Positions 1 through 6,576 of a DNA stretch of 19,687 bases are shown here, in pieces. How positions within the stretch are numbered: position 1 is the stretch's first letter; every line of letters begins with the position of its first letter. Under the pieces are notes generated by a model that was not told where the DNA came from, did no database searches, and saw nothing but the letters and a program-made list of their open reading frames with translations. The translations under genes were made by a program, and so were the position numbers. Where the stretch lies: positions 35,901 to 55,587 of the forward strand of contig PKWF01000275.1 of assembly GCA_003133185.1 (NCBI GenBank), in the 5' to 3' direction. The stretch comes from Vulcanimicrobiota bacterium. Its GTDB lineage: Bacteria; Vulcanimicrobiota; Vulcanimicrobiia; Vulcanimicrobiales; Vulcanimicrobiaceae.

Positions 1-565
1 CCAGCGGGCGCCACGTCCTGCGACGCAGCGCATCGGCACCATACGCGCCGAGCGCGCAGAGAACGAACGTGATCCCGTAGGTTCCGGCGTAGGCGGCGAT
101 CGCTCGCAGCGGTGTGTCGGCTTGTGTGTAGCCGAGCTGATCGAAAGGTGCGGCCAGGACGCCGATCGATCGCAGCCACTCGCAGATCGTAAACGCTGCG
201 GCGGCGCCGATCGGCGCGATGCCGGGACGCATGTGTGCGTATGCAATCGCACAGAGCGCGCCGGCTAACGCGATGAAGGGCGCCTCTATCAGAGCGGGCC
301 CGATTGCGAGAAACGGTCCGAAGACGCCGATATAGCGTCCGACCGTGTGGCCGACCCACGCAAAGTCGATTGCAAAAAAAATGAACCCGGCTAACCAACC
401 GAGAAGCGCGGCGCGCTTCCAGGAAGCGCGTTGCCAAAGCCAGAACAGCATCGCCGTTCCGAACGGGGCGAGCCAAGCTGCGCCTAGCTTCGGAAACGTC
501 GCCGCTAAAAGGACGGCCGCGCAAGCAGCAAGGCCTGCATCGCGCAACGACAGCGAGGAGAACAT
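1..565 (-). CDS. lnt: Apolipoprotein N-acyltransferase, N-terminal part (runs off left edge)
   Basis: Lnt adds the third acyl chain to the N-terminal cysteine of lipoproteins in the inner membrane. Translating the minus strand from the ATG at 565 gives 188 residues with no stop. It has several hydrophobic helices and family-like stretches: GWLAGFIFFAIDFAWVG around residues 50-67, a CEWLRS segment, and FDQLGYTQADTPLRAIAAY leading into a YAGTYGITF segment, as at the membrane-to-nitrilase boundary of Lnt. The catalytic Glu/Lys/Cys region lies beyond the window. No Shine-Dalgarno sequence precedes the ATG at 565. An in-frame ATG at 616 would add 17 residues but also lacks one, so the start is uncertain. 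The gene fits the two predicted lipoproteins and the lpt genes nearby. It is not a complete ORF here because it is cut by the window edge. Confidence 0.88.
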   Translation of the reverse strand, partial: MFSSLSLRDAGLAACAAVLLAATFPKLGAAWLAPFGTAMLFWLWQRASWKRAALLGWLAGFIFFAIDFAWVGHTVGRYIGVFGPFLAIGPALIEAPFIALAGALCAIAYAHMRPGIAPIGAAAAFTICEWLRSIGVLAAPFDQLGYTQADTPLRAIAAYAGTYGITFVLCALGAYGADALRRRTWRPL

Positions 566-1289
566 GATACGCAGATTGAGTTTCGGTTTTGTAGTCGTGC
601 TAGTAACGGCGTTCATCGTTGTGGCGTGCGGTCGTCAGGTTACGCCGAATCCTCCAGGTTTGGGGCCCGGCGGCGCGCCTCCGGGATACATAGCCATACA
701 CTTTGATGTCTATTCTCCCTTTAACTTCTCGAACTATCAATATATGATCGTCTTCAATACATCGGGAACCGGCGTAACGCCGTCGACCGACACCGTGCAA
801 ACGAACTGGGCGGGCTACTCGTTCGCCTTGGTTGCATTGGGCACTGCCGGAACCTCGTATGCGGAGGCGGTGCAGTTCGTTCGAAATCAAAATCCTCACA
901 TTCCTCCGTCGTGGCTGAAGCTAGGAACGACGCCGGGCCAGCTTAACTATAATCCAAACAGCAACGGTCAAGGCACCGAGTTCTCGATGGTCGCTCAAAA
1001 AGCCATCTTTAAAGGGGTTGCATCCCCTACGCCTTCGCCGAGCGCCAGTCCGAACAATATCTGGACGTTCAACGCGTTCGTCTCTCAGGCCAGCCAAGGC
1101 CAGTGGCTCTTCCTCGATTCGATGGGAGCCGGCGGCCCGATCGATCCGCAGTTCATCTCGCCGAAGCTCTGTATGACCGAACCCTTCGACAACACCTACT
1201 TCGGGCAATTTACGCCCAACGATCCCACGGCCCAGATCGTAAGCATCGAGCTCTCCAACAACCCCGTCAGACCGACACCATGCCCCTAG
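564..1289 (+). CDS. Predicted lipoprotein of unknown function
   Basis: The protein has 241 residues if it starts at the ATG at 564. It opens with a lipoprotein signal: Arg3-Arg4, a hydrophobic run over residues 5-21, and the lipobox V-V-A-C with Cys22 followed by Gly, so outer-membrane sorting is likely. A purine-rich GAGGAG lies just upstream at 555-560. The reading frame stays open back to 345, but that part is antisense to lnt and lacks a signal, so I reject the longer start. The mature part has a Gly/Pro-rich linker, an aromatic-rich segment (residues about 40-65) and a Ser/Pro/Thr-rich stretch near residue 155, then CP at the C-terminus. I recognise no domain. Codon use is more AT-rich than in the mur genes, with several ATA and AAT codons. 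The start codon overlaps the start codon of lnt on the other strand. Confidence 0.72.
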   Translation: MIRRLSFGFVVVLVTAFIVVACGRQVTPNPPGLGPGGAPPGYIAIHFDVYSPFNFSNYQYMIVFNTSGTGVTPSTDTVQTNWAGYSFALVALGTAGTSYAEAVQFVRNQNPHIPPSWLKLGTTPGQLNYNPNSNGQGTEFSMVAQKAIFKGVASPTPSPSASPNNIWTFNAFVSQASQGQWLFLDSMGAGGPIDPQFISPKLCMTEPFDNTYFGQFTPNDPTAQIVSIELSNNPVRPTPCP

Positions 1290-1314
1290 GAGCCTGTAGG
1301 GCATGAGCTCCTAG
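1286..1314 (+). promoter_or_regulatory. Hairpin and three-codon mini-ORF before the metallothionein-like gene
   Basis: CTAGGAGC at 1286-1293 is a perfect 8-bp inverted repeat of GCTCCTAG at 1307-1314, with a 13-nt loop. It overlaps the stop codon of the lipoprotein gene. The left arm contains AGGAG (1288-1292), the only Shine-Dalgarno-like sequence nearby, and it pairs with the right arm. From that AGGAG, a 10-nt spacer leads to an ATG at 1303 that reads Met-Ser-Ser-stop, and the stop touches the ATG of the next gene (TAGATG). This could be a leader mini-ORF with re-initiation, a hairpin that hides the ribosome site, or just a weak terminator; there is no T-run after it. Confidence 0.4.
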
Positions 1315-1482
1315 ATGCGTGAAATTGGCGTCGAGTGCAGCTACGACATCTGCAACTGCATGGTAAGCTCGCCGATCGGAACCGGCGAAGTCTTTTGCAG
1401 CGAGACTTGCCAAGATGCGTCCGAATCGAGTATCGAGGCGGATAACTGCGTCTGCGGCCACCCTCCCTGCGACGAGCCCTAG
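1315..1482 (+). CDS. Small metallothionein-like Cys-rich protein
   Basis: This 55-residue ORF has eight cysteines at 8, 13, 15, 28, 32, 45, 47 and 52, plus His49. Its layout follows bacterial metallothioneins of the SmtA type: an N-terminal C-x4-C-x-C cluster, a middle FCSETC (family YCSxxC), and a C-terminal CGHPPC (family CGHxxC). Such proteins bind Zn or Cd in the cytoplasm. Compared with SmtA as I recall it, one N-terminal Cys is Tyr, the His after the middle CxxxC is missing, and the last Cys is an acidic residue, so metal capacity may differ. An in-frame TAG lies directly before the ATG, so no longer start exists. A direct Shine-Dalgarno at normal spacing is absent. The assignment rests on motif spacing only, and the ORF is too short for statistics on codon use. 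Confidence 0.62.
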   Translation: MREIGVECSYDICNCMVSSPIGTGEVFCSETCQDASESSIEADNCVCGHPPCDEP

Positions 1483-1539
1483 GGAAGCTTCCAACGTCCA
1501 ACTGCGATTCTATTTTCAAAAGAGACCTTTAACTTCTGA
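1483..1539 (+). pseudogene. Remnant of an lptD-like 3' end, inverted relative to lptD
   Basis: After the metallothionein-like stop, the same frame reads 18 codons ending in ETFNF-stop. The lptD gene on the other strand ends in TTFNF-stop. A PTA(I/V) stretch lies 11 residues before the end here and 17 before it in LptD (QTAV). An outer-membrane barrel C-terminal Phe is also present. There is no start codon or upstream barrel, so this is not a gene on its own. It reads as the decayed end of a duplicated, inverted lptD copy. Confidence 0.45.
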
Positions 1540-1705
1540 GGCCGACGGAAGCCCACGCCGGACGAGGACCGTCTGACCGAGCGCCGGAGCCGGATGCGGA
1601 AGGCGCGAGGCAGCCGATAGGAGCGCGACACGGAGGTCGCGCGACGAATGTGTCCACGTCCGACGTAGGCTTCCACCCGAGAGCAGACCCTCAGAAGTTG
1701 AAGGT
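1525..1705. repeat. Imperfect inverted repeat spanning the lptD 3' end
   Basis: Two blocks of the left arm recur inverted in the right arm. Positions 1525-1541 match the complement of 1689-1705 at 16 of 17 bases. Positions 1547-1569 match the complement of 1652-1674 at 20 of 23. The right arm contains the lptD stop and its downstream flank, and the left arm contains the FNF-stop remnant and its flank. The spacing between blocks differs (5 against 14 nt), as expected of an old duplication. The remaining centre, about 1570-1651, holds no gene I can support. Confidence 0.6.
1623..1642. terminator. GC hairpin between convergent transcription units
   Basis: GCGCGAC (1623-1629) and GTCGCGC (1636-1642) form a perfect 7-bp stem with a 6-nt loop, located 49 bp beyond the lptD stop. 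It could end transcripts arriving from either side. No T-run follows on either strand, so an intrinsic terminator is only a possibility. Confidence 0.3.
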
Positions 1706-4174
1706 CGTCGGCACCACCTGCTGGGGAGCGCCGACTTGGAAGACCGCAGTTTGCGTCGGAAATGCGAGCAGATTCAAGCCGACATTGATCGCCGCTTGAG
1801 ACTCGTTGTAGAGCACCAGGAGCTGATAGCAGTTGCCGATCGTCTTAGTGTAATAGATGATCTTGTCGGCAATCATTTCCCCCGGGCCTTTCCAATTGAG
1901 ATTGGTGACGAACTGCAGCGATGCGTCGCGGCCGAACGGCGTCGAAAGCTGAAGGTTGGTCGTCTCAAAACCCTGACCCGGACCGGGGATGAACGAGCCG
2001 CTGAGCAGCAATACCGAGCGGGGCGACGGCCGTGCCGAGAGCTGATAGCTCAACGGCTGAGCGACTCCGTCAAAGTTCGTCGTCCAGCCCATCGAAAACG
2101 CGTAGACGTCGTCGTTGAAAAGCCTAACCAAGTCTTGCGCGTTCTTGGTGTTCATCGTCGGCTGCTGATCGAGATACTGAAATGGCACGAGAGCGGGTCC
2201 GTTATAGTTGGCTTCATTATAGGTCGCCGTGTTGACGATGTGCGAGCTGATCGGCGTCGTCAAGCTGAAGTCTTGTTCTACCGCGGCCTTGAGGTCGCCG
2301 GTGCCGTAGGCATACTGGTCGATCGTGACGGTACCTTGAAAATCGCTCCCCAGGACCTTTTCCTCGGCGGGCCCGACGACCAAGTTCGCGTCGCCGCGCC
2401 ACGTCGCTAGGCTCTCCGGCTGGCCGTCGCCGGAGGGCTGGCTGTATTCACCTACCGTGAGGTCGGCGGAAAGCGGAATGAAAAAGTGTTGGAAGAAATC
2501 GGAGGGTCGGACTTCGAACTCCGGGATCTTGTCGATGCCGGCCGTCTCGAGGCCGTAGAGTTTGTCGAACTCCATCTGATAATCCGCGCCCGCAGTCGTG
2601 TACTGCAGCAAGTAGTCGAACTCCGACTGGTTGCTGAACGACGACACTCCGCCGAAGCTTGCATTGCTGTCGCTCTCATCGAACGTCGTCGTCTGGTTCA
2701 GGTTCTCGTTGAACTGGCGCGTATCGGTGACCGTGAAACTATCGCTGCTGGATTGCCCACCCACGGAGCTGTGGCTGAAGCTGTAATTTTGCGACGTTTG
2801 CGTGGTTTGGTGCACGATGGATTCGGCGATCGTCTCGTTGGGGGGGATGCTCACGAGCGGTCCGTAGTTCGATTGGTACGAAAACTGAAAGTTGCTCTTT
2901 AGGTGCTGCGAAATATTCTCTTGTTCTCCTAGAGCGAGATTCGTCTGCCGCCCCCCCTGGAGCTGATCGTTGATCGTGTAAAGGTTGAGGCTGACGCTGC
3001 GGCGGCCTCGCTTGCTGGAATAGAAGCCCACGTAGCCGAGGCCCAAGCCTTCTTTCGTAAAGTAGTTCACGATGTAATAGCCGTAGTAGTACTGGTCTTT
3101 GCCGAACGGGATCTGGATTTTGATCCAGGCCCCCTCATACGAATCGTAGCCGACCTCCGGAAACCACCGTGCGTGACTCGGGCCGCTAGTAACGCTTCGT
3201 AGCGGAATGATCAGCAAGGGAAGATAGAAGATGGCTGCCGCGCCGAGCCAGAGCACCGCATTGTGGATAACGATCCTGTCGCCCGGGTAGACGTCCATAT
3301 TCTTGCCCGTGATATGGTAGCCGCCTCGCGGATTCTCACACGTGGTAACGTACGGTTTGTCGCCGTGCGCCGTTCCGTCGGGGTTGGTATAAAGGTCGTC
3401 CGCCGCGAAATGAACGAGCCCGCGCTCGAGTCCCTCGTCGCTCGCTCCTTTGCCGTTGACGAGCTTTGCCGTCTGCTCGACCGTATCGAAGATGATCGTG
3501 TCGGCTGCCAATATCGAGTTGTGCTCGTGATTGACGATAAACGGATGGCCGGTGATCGTCATCGTTCGAACGCCGTCGAAGTGCGCTCGTTCGCCGACGA
3601 TCTCTTCGTCGGCATAATAGATGTGTACGTTGCCGACCGCGTCGCTGGGTTTGCCGCGAGCGCGGTTACCGCTCCACGAGTCAGAAATTACCGCAATGTA
3701 ACCCGGCGAGAGCGTCGGGACGCCGGTGGGTTCGGGAGTCGGCGCCGGCGTCGCTTGTCCCGCGGGCGTGATCGGAGGGGGCGACTCGCCGCCGCGCACG
3801 AGAAAGATCGGTTCCAAGGAGGGTAAAGGGTTTGGCGTTCCTGAGGGAATCGGCGGCGGCGTGACGGCCGGCGTTTGACCGGGGAACGGATGCGGGGTTG
3901 GATTGAGGGTGTAGGTGCCGTTGCTGACGCCCGGTGGGACGTTGGGAGGCCCGGGCGTGGCCGGCGGTGCGGGAGTCGGCGTGGAAGCCTGCGCCACCAT
4001 CGGGGTGTCGTCGCGGTAATGCTGGGCGCACGTCTGCGTGTTGAAGAGCAGCAGCGCGAGCTGCTGCTGATCGTTGCTCGCAGCTGGCGCCGGTACGGGA
4101 AACAGACTGCCAAGGTAGGCAGCCAGTAGCGCAACCGCGCCTAAGCTGCGACGTCTTCGAAAGCGCGCCGGCAC
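1691..4174 (-). CDS. lptD: LptD-like LPS-assembly outer-membrane protein
   Basis: LptD is the outer-membrane barrel that, with LptE, inserts lipopolysaccharide into the outer leaflet. The 827 residues begin with a Sec signal (Arg-rich start, hydrophobic 11-25, APA-A near residue 31). Cys49 follows, then a Pro/Thr-rich stretch of about 100 residues (about 60-160), then an OstA/LptA-like beta domain (about 155-320: GNVHIYYADEEIVGERAHFD, then DTIIFD and VTTCENP with Cys279). A long barrel rich in aromatic and Gln/Asn/Ser residues ends in Phe. Near the end NCYQLLVLYN (Cys782) resembles the CCYAIR region of E. coli LptD. The start is GTG at 4174, 4 nt after the lptF/G stop, with GGAAGAG upstream. 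The gene is clearly co-transcribed with that permease gene. Oddities are the proline-rich spacer and only three cysteines. Confidence in the LptD family is high, in an LPS substrate moderate. Confidence 0.87.
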   Translation of the reverse strand: MPARFRRRRSLGAVALLAAYLGSLFPVPAPAASNDQQQLALLLFNTQTCAQHYRDDTPMVAQASTPTPAPPATPGPPNVPPGVSNGTYTLNPTPHPFPGQTPAVTPPPIPSGTPNPLPSLEPIFLVRGGESPPPITPAGQATPAPTPEPTGVPTLSPGYIAVISDSWSGNRARGKPSDAVGNVHIYYADEEIVGERAHFDGVRTMTITGHPFIVNHEHNSILAADTIIFDTVEQTAKLVNGKGASDEGLERGLVHFAADDLYTNPDGTAHGDKPYVTTCENPRGGYHITGKNMDVYPGDRIVIHNAVLWLGAAAIFYLPLLIIPLRSVTSGPSHARWFPEVGYDSYEGAWIKIQIPFGKDQYYYGYYIVNYFTKEGLGLGYVGFYSSKRGRRSVSLNLYTINDQLQGGRQTNLALGEQENISQHLKSNFQFSYQSNYGPLVSIPPNETIAESIVHQTTQTSQNYSFSHSSVGGQSSSDSFTVTDTRQFNENLNQTTTFDESDSNASFGGVSSFSNQSEFDYLLQYTTAGADYQMEFDKLYGLETAGIDKIPEFEVRPSDFFQHFFIPLSADLTVGEYSQPSGDGQPESLATWRGDANLVVGPAEEKVLGSDFQGTVTIDQYAYGTGDLKAAVEQDFSLTTPISSHIVNTATYNEANYNGPALVPFQYLDQQPTMNTKNAQDLVRLFNDDVYAFSMGWTTNFDGVAQPLSYQLSARPSPRSVLLLSGSFIPGPGQGFETTNLQLSTPFGRDASLQFVTNLNWKGPGEMIADKIIYYTKTIGNCYQLLVLYNESQAAINVGLNLLAFPTQTAVFQVGAPQQVVPTTFNF

Positions 4175-4178
4175 GTCG

Positions 4179-5333
4179 TCAGCGCTCTTCCAGCCAGAGA
4201 AGAAGGACGCCCGCGACGCCCACGATGATGTTCGGCAACCAGGCAGCGAGGAATGGATTCAACGCTCCGTTGCGGCCGAACGCAGAAGCCGCCGAGACCA
4301 TGAGATAGTAAGAGAAAAATGCGATGATCGAAAGGGTGATGCCGAGCGTGCGCCCGCGCTTACCAAATCGCAGTGCCAAAGGAACGGCGAGGACGACGCC
4401 GATGATGCAGGCGAAGGGCCAGGAGAGCTTGTCGGCAAGGTTGATCTGCAAGTTGCCCATCGCGGTACCGCCGATCCCTTGAGCCTGAAGCGCGTTGACT
4501 TGCGTGCGCAGCGACTTGCTGCTCATCGTCCAGGGATCGTTATTCACCTGGCTGACGAACTGCGAGGCCGTCTCACCCAGCGGCAGTCCGATCGAGATGC
4601 TCTTGACGCGTTGCTGATTGGTGAGAAATCCTTCGTCGTTGTACCGGGTGTCGATCACGTCGTGCAGGTTCAGAACGCTGCCTTGCACGACCGCGCTCTT
4701 CGCCTGAAGCGTCTCGTTCCACGGGCCGTATTTTGCAGGTTTGAAGATCTGTACGTCGATCATCGTCTTGTTGTCGAGCGCGACCTGCCCTACGTAAAAC
4801 GTGTTCCCCGTATCGGGATCCTTACGAAAAAATTGCGGCTCCACGGGAAGCGCGTCCGTGTGATAGATGATCTGGTAGAACGTGCGCGTCGAGAGATCGA
4901 CGGATGCCGGCGCAACCCACTCGTTTATGCTGTAGGAAATCAGAAACATTCCGATGCCGAAGAGCACCGGAGCGAGCGCGATTCGCATGACCGAAATGCC
5001 GGCCGTTCGCATCGCAGTAACCTCGTTGTCGCCCATGACCCGTCCCATGGCCAACAACGCGGCGAAGAGAGACGCGAACGGAAACGCCATTGGGGTGGCC
5101 TGCGGAATGCGGAACACGACGAAACGCAGCACCAAGAAGAACGGTGCGTGCTGATTGATGATGTAATCGGCGGCAAGAAAGAAAATATTGAGCGCCCAAA
5201 ATAACAAAAACGCGCCCAGCGCAAAGAAGAACGGGCCGATCATCTCCGACAAGAGATAGCTGTCGAGAATCGGCAGCCGCAAGAACGCGAAGCCGACGCG
5301 GGGGAGCGGTTGGTGTTGCGTGAGGGTAGTCAT
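4179..5333 (-). CDS. LPS export permease, LptF/LptG (YjgP/YjgQ) family
   Basis: LptF and LptG form the membrane part of the LptB2FG ABC exporter that extracts LPS from the inner membrane and feeds the Lpt bridge. The 384 residues show the family plan: three N-terminal helices (about 31-55, 65-98, 114-137), a periplasmic beta-rich domain (about 140-300) and three C-terminal helices (about 304-322, 329-349, 362-380). The cytoplasmic motif GDNEVTAMRTAGIS around 101-114 matches the family's GE-x2-A-x3-AGIS coupling region. Only one such gene is present here, and I cannot tell LptF from LptG. It lies 42 nt downstream of the transglycosylase gene and 4 nt upstream of lptD, consistent with a minus-strand operon slt-lptF/G-lptD. 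No clear Shine-Dalgarno precedes the ATG. Confidence 0.9.
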   Translation of the reverse strand: MTTLTQHQPLPRVGFAFLRLPILDSYLLSEMIGPFFFALGAFLLFWALNIFFLAADYIINQHAPFFLVLRFVVFRIPQATPMAFPFASLFAALLAMGRVMGDNEVTAMRTAGISVMRIALAPVLFGIGMFLISYSINEWVAPASVDLSTRTFYQIIYHTDALPVEPQFFRKDPDTGNTFYVGQVALDNKTMIDVQIFKPAKYGPWNETLQAKSAVVQGSVLNLHDVIDTRYNDEGFLTNQQRVKSISIGLPLGETASQFVSQVNNDPWTMSSKSLRTQVNALQAQGIGGTAMGNLQINLADKLSWPFACIIGVVLAVPLALRFGKRGRTLGITLSIIAFFSYYLMVSAASAFGRNGALNPFLAAWLPNIIVGVAGVLLLWLEER

Positions 5334-5375
5334 CGAGAAAAGCCGGATCCGCTTGTCGCGCCGGTATCCCGACGG

Positions 5376-5846
5376 TTAATAGTTGCGGTACGCGTTGAGC
5401 ACGCGCACGACGTACGCCCGCGTTTCGGCATAGGGAGGCACCCCGTGAAAGCGATCCACGGCTCCCGGTCCCGCGTTGTATGCCGCGACTGCCAGCGTAA
5501 CATTGTCGTGATAGCGATTTAGAAGCGAGCGAAGATAGCTCGTGCCGCACGCGACGTTCTGCGTCGGGTCGAATGGATCGGCGATACCGCAGCCGGCGGC
5601 GGTGCCCGGCATCAACTGCATCAGGCCCTGCGCCCCGGCGACGCTAATGGCGGACGGGTTGCCCGCCGATTCCGCCATGACGACCGCTCGCACCAGCCCC
5701 GGCGGAACGCCGTTGGCCTGGGAAGCGTTCGTGACGAGCGACTCGAGGCTTGCCGGATCCAGCGAGTGGGAGGCGTACGGCAGGTAACCGCCGCTACATC
5801 CGTAGAGCAGTCCCAACAGGCTGCAGATCCCGAAAACTCGAGTCAT
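5376..5846 (-). CDS. Lytic transglycosylase, SLT/GH23 family, probable lipoprotein
   Basis: This enzyme cleaves the MurNAc-GlcNAc bond of peptidoglycan, forming 1,6-anhydroMurNAc ends. The 156 residues match a minimal SLT domain. Catalytic Glu59 sits in MAESAGNPSAIS, followed by GAQGLMQLMPGTA, a DPFDPTQN segment, a GTSYLRSLLNRY helix, and AAYNAGPGAV with PPYAETRAYV. The N-terminus has a short hydrophobic run ending LLYGC-S, so Cys17 may be lipidated, although Tyr at position -2 is not typical of a lipobox. It is short for the family, with no extra superhelical or LysM domain. The start is ATG at 5846, and another ATG 5 nt upstream is out of frame. It leads the minus-strand lpt genes and sits back to back with the dcw operon, a sensible place for a wall-remodelling enzyme. 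Confidence 0.9.
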   Translation of the reverse strand: MTRVFGICSLLGLLYGCSGGYLPYASHSLDPASLESLVTNASQANGVPPGLVRAVVMAESAGNPSAISVAGAQGLMQLMPGTAAGCGIADPFDPTQNVACGTSYLRSLLNRYHDNVTLAVAAYNAGPGAVDRFHGVPPYAETRAYVVRVLNAYRNY

Positions 5847-6159
5847 CGCATCGTCGGCTTTCTTCTCAGCGCGCAGTCAAGCCTGGCAGACAGACTGCCG
5901 GAAAGAGAACGCGCTAGCCACCACAATCGATTCCATGACCATCAACTTTCGCAGGCAAATTCAACGCTCCGCCGATTTGATATCGGCGCCCGGGTACGCC
6001 CGCGATCATATCTGCTTAGCCTTGAAGTTGCCTGAGCTTTTCGGTGCTCCAGACGCTTCGATCTCATCGCCGCCGCCGGTACGCCAAGCGCGGGAACGGC
6101 TGCCGCCTTGCTTCGCACGAAAGAGACGAACTGACTTCTTGAGCGGCAGATAACCGTCG
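5847..6159. other. Non-coding stretch between the lytic transglycosylase and the repeat element
   Basis: This must contain the promoter of the minus-strand slt-lpt genes. A TTGACT on the minus strand at 5880-5875 could be a -35 box, but I see no good -10 at the right distance. A small GGCAG/CTGCC hairpin lies at 5885-5899. A 72-codon plus-strand frame (5935-6153) has no ribosome site or recognisable motif and mixed codon use, so I do not call it a gene. Confidence 0.4.
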
Positions 6160-6327
6160 GGAAGCTCTGATTAATCCGATGTGGTGCGTGGTGCTTCGGA
6201 GGCTCTGCACGACGAGCGGAGCCCGGATGGCGGAGCGAGGAGGCAGGCAGCAGGAGCGCAGCCAGGATGGCGGAGCGACGAGCGGCTCCGAGGCATCACG
6301 CACCACATCGGATTAATCAGAGCTTCC
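6160..6327. repeat. 168-bp inverted-repeat element (MITE-like or large hairpin)
   Basis: Arms of 42 bp, 6160-6201 and 6286-6327, are inverted copies of each other with only two differences (positions 6191 and 6195), and both would be G-U pairs in RNA. The outer 31 bp are perfect. The interior is GC-rich and carries two direct repeats: GGATGGCGGAGCGA at 6225-6238 and 6265-6278, and GACGAGCGG at 6211-6219 and 6277-6285. No transposase fits inside, and I see no clear target-site duplication at the borders. It may be a non-autonomous mobile element or a structured repeat family of this genome. Confidence 0.75.
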
Positions 6328-6456
6328 TAGTGCATAGCCGCGAGCAAACGTTGAGCACGCGTAGCACGCGGCTCTTTGCCGGCTATAGAATCGGAGATCG
6401 GCCAGCGGTCGCATCGCTGCAAAAGCGGCACAGTCGAGCCTTCCGGAGTCGAGTTA

Positions 6457-6478
6457 AACCAGGTTCTGGTTCATTTTT
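6457..6478 (+). terminator. Weak terminator-like hairpin upstream of mraZ
   Basis: AACCAG (6457-6462), a 3-nt loop and CTGGTT (6466-6471) are followed by CATTTTT. The stem is short and AT-containing, so termination would be weak. It could shield the mra promoter from upstream transcription, or be chance. Confidence 0.35.
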
Positions 6479-6503
6479 GCCCGAGAGTCGATCGCATCTG
6501 GGT

Positions 6504-6519
6504 CCGAACAGACGTTCGG
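6504..6519. promoter_or_regulatory. Palindrome resembling a GAAC-N4-GTTC LexA (SOS) box
   Basis: CCGAAC-AGAC-GTTCGG is a perfect 6-bp palindrome around a 4-nt centre. Its core equals the GAACN4GTTC site bound by LexA in Bacillus and actinobacteria. It is centred about 35 bp upstream of the -35 box of the predicted mra promoter. Binding by LexA is inference, and no lexA gene is in the window. Confidence 0.35.
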
Positions 6520-6546
6520 GTAACGCAATCGCCAGCGCGCGAATCC

Positions 6547-6576
6547 TTGCTTTAAGGGAATCGTGGGGCGTATAGT
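6547..6576 (+). promoter_or_regulatory. Predicted sigma70-type promoter of the mra/dcw operon
   Basis: The -35 TTGCTT (6547-6552) and -10 TATAGT (6571-6576) are 18 bp apart. The -10 matches consensus at five of six bases and the -35 at three. Transcription would begin near 6583, giving a leader of about 35 nt before mraZ. The -10 and start overlap the GTGGTG repeats, fitting repression by MraZ. Confidence 0.5.

Larger units (their letters stand above)
6328..6546. other. Non-coding stretch upstream of the mra promoter
   Basis: No tRNA, RNase P RNA or other recognisable RNA motif is visible. GCACGCG occurs twice (within 6354-6370), and an isolated TAGAAT (6386-6391) has no matching -35 box. 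The hairpin at 6457 and the palindrome at 6504 are listed separately. Confidence 0.4.

Noticed and set aside
345..563. N-terminal extension of the lipoprotein frame
   Set aside because: It lies antisense to lnt and would bury the lipoprotein signal 73 residues inside the protein.
1267..1494. 75-codon minus-strand frame opposite the metallothionein-like gene
   Set aside because: The plus frame has a meaningful cysteine pattern; the minus frame has no motif and no ribosome site.
5935..6153. 72-codon plus-strand frame between the transglycosylase gene and the repeat element
   Set aside because: It has no ribosome site, no recognisable motif and mixed third-position use, and it ends just before a non-coding repeat.
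6328..6546. Possible tRNA or structured RNA gene upstream of mraZ
   Set aside because: I looked for a T-loop GGTTCRA motif, RNase P-like core and CCA end and found none that fit.
6267..6575. 102-codon plus-strand frame upstream of mraZ
   Set aside because: It starts inside the inverted repeat, runs through the promoter and operator, and its translation is low-complexity and Arg/Ser rich.
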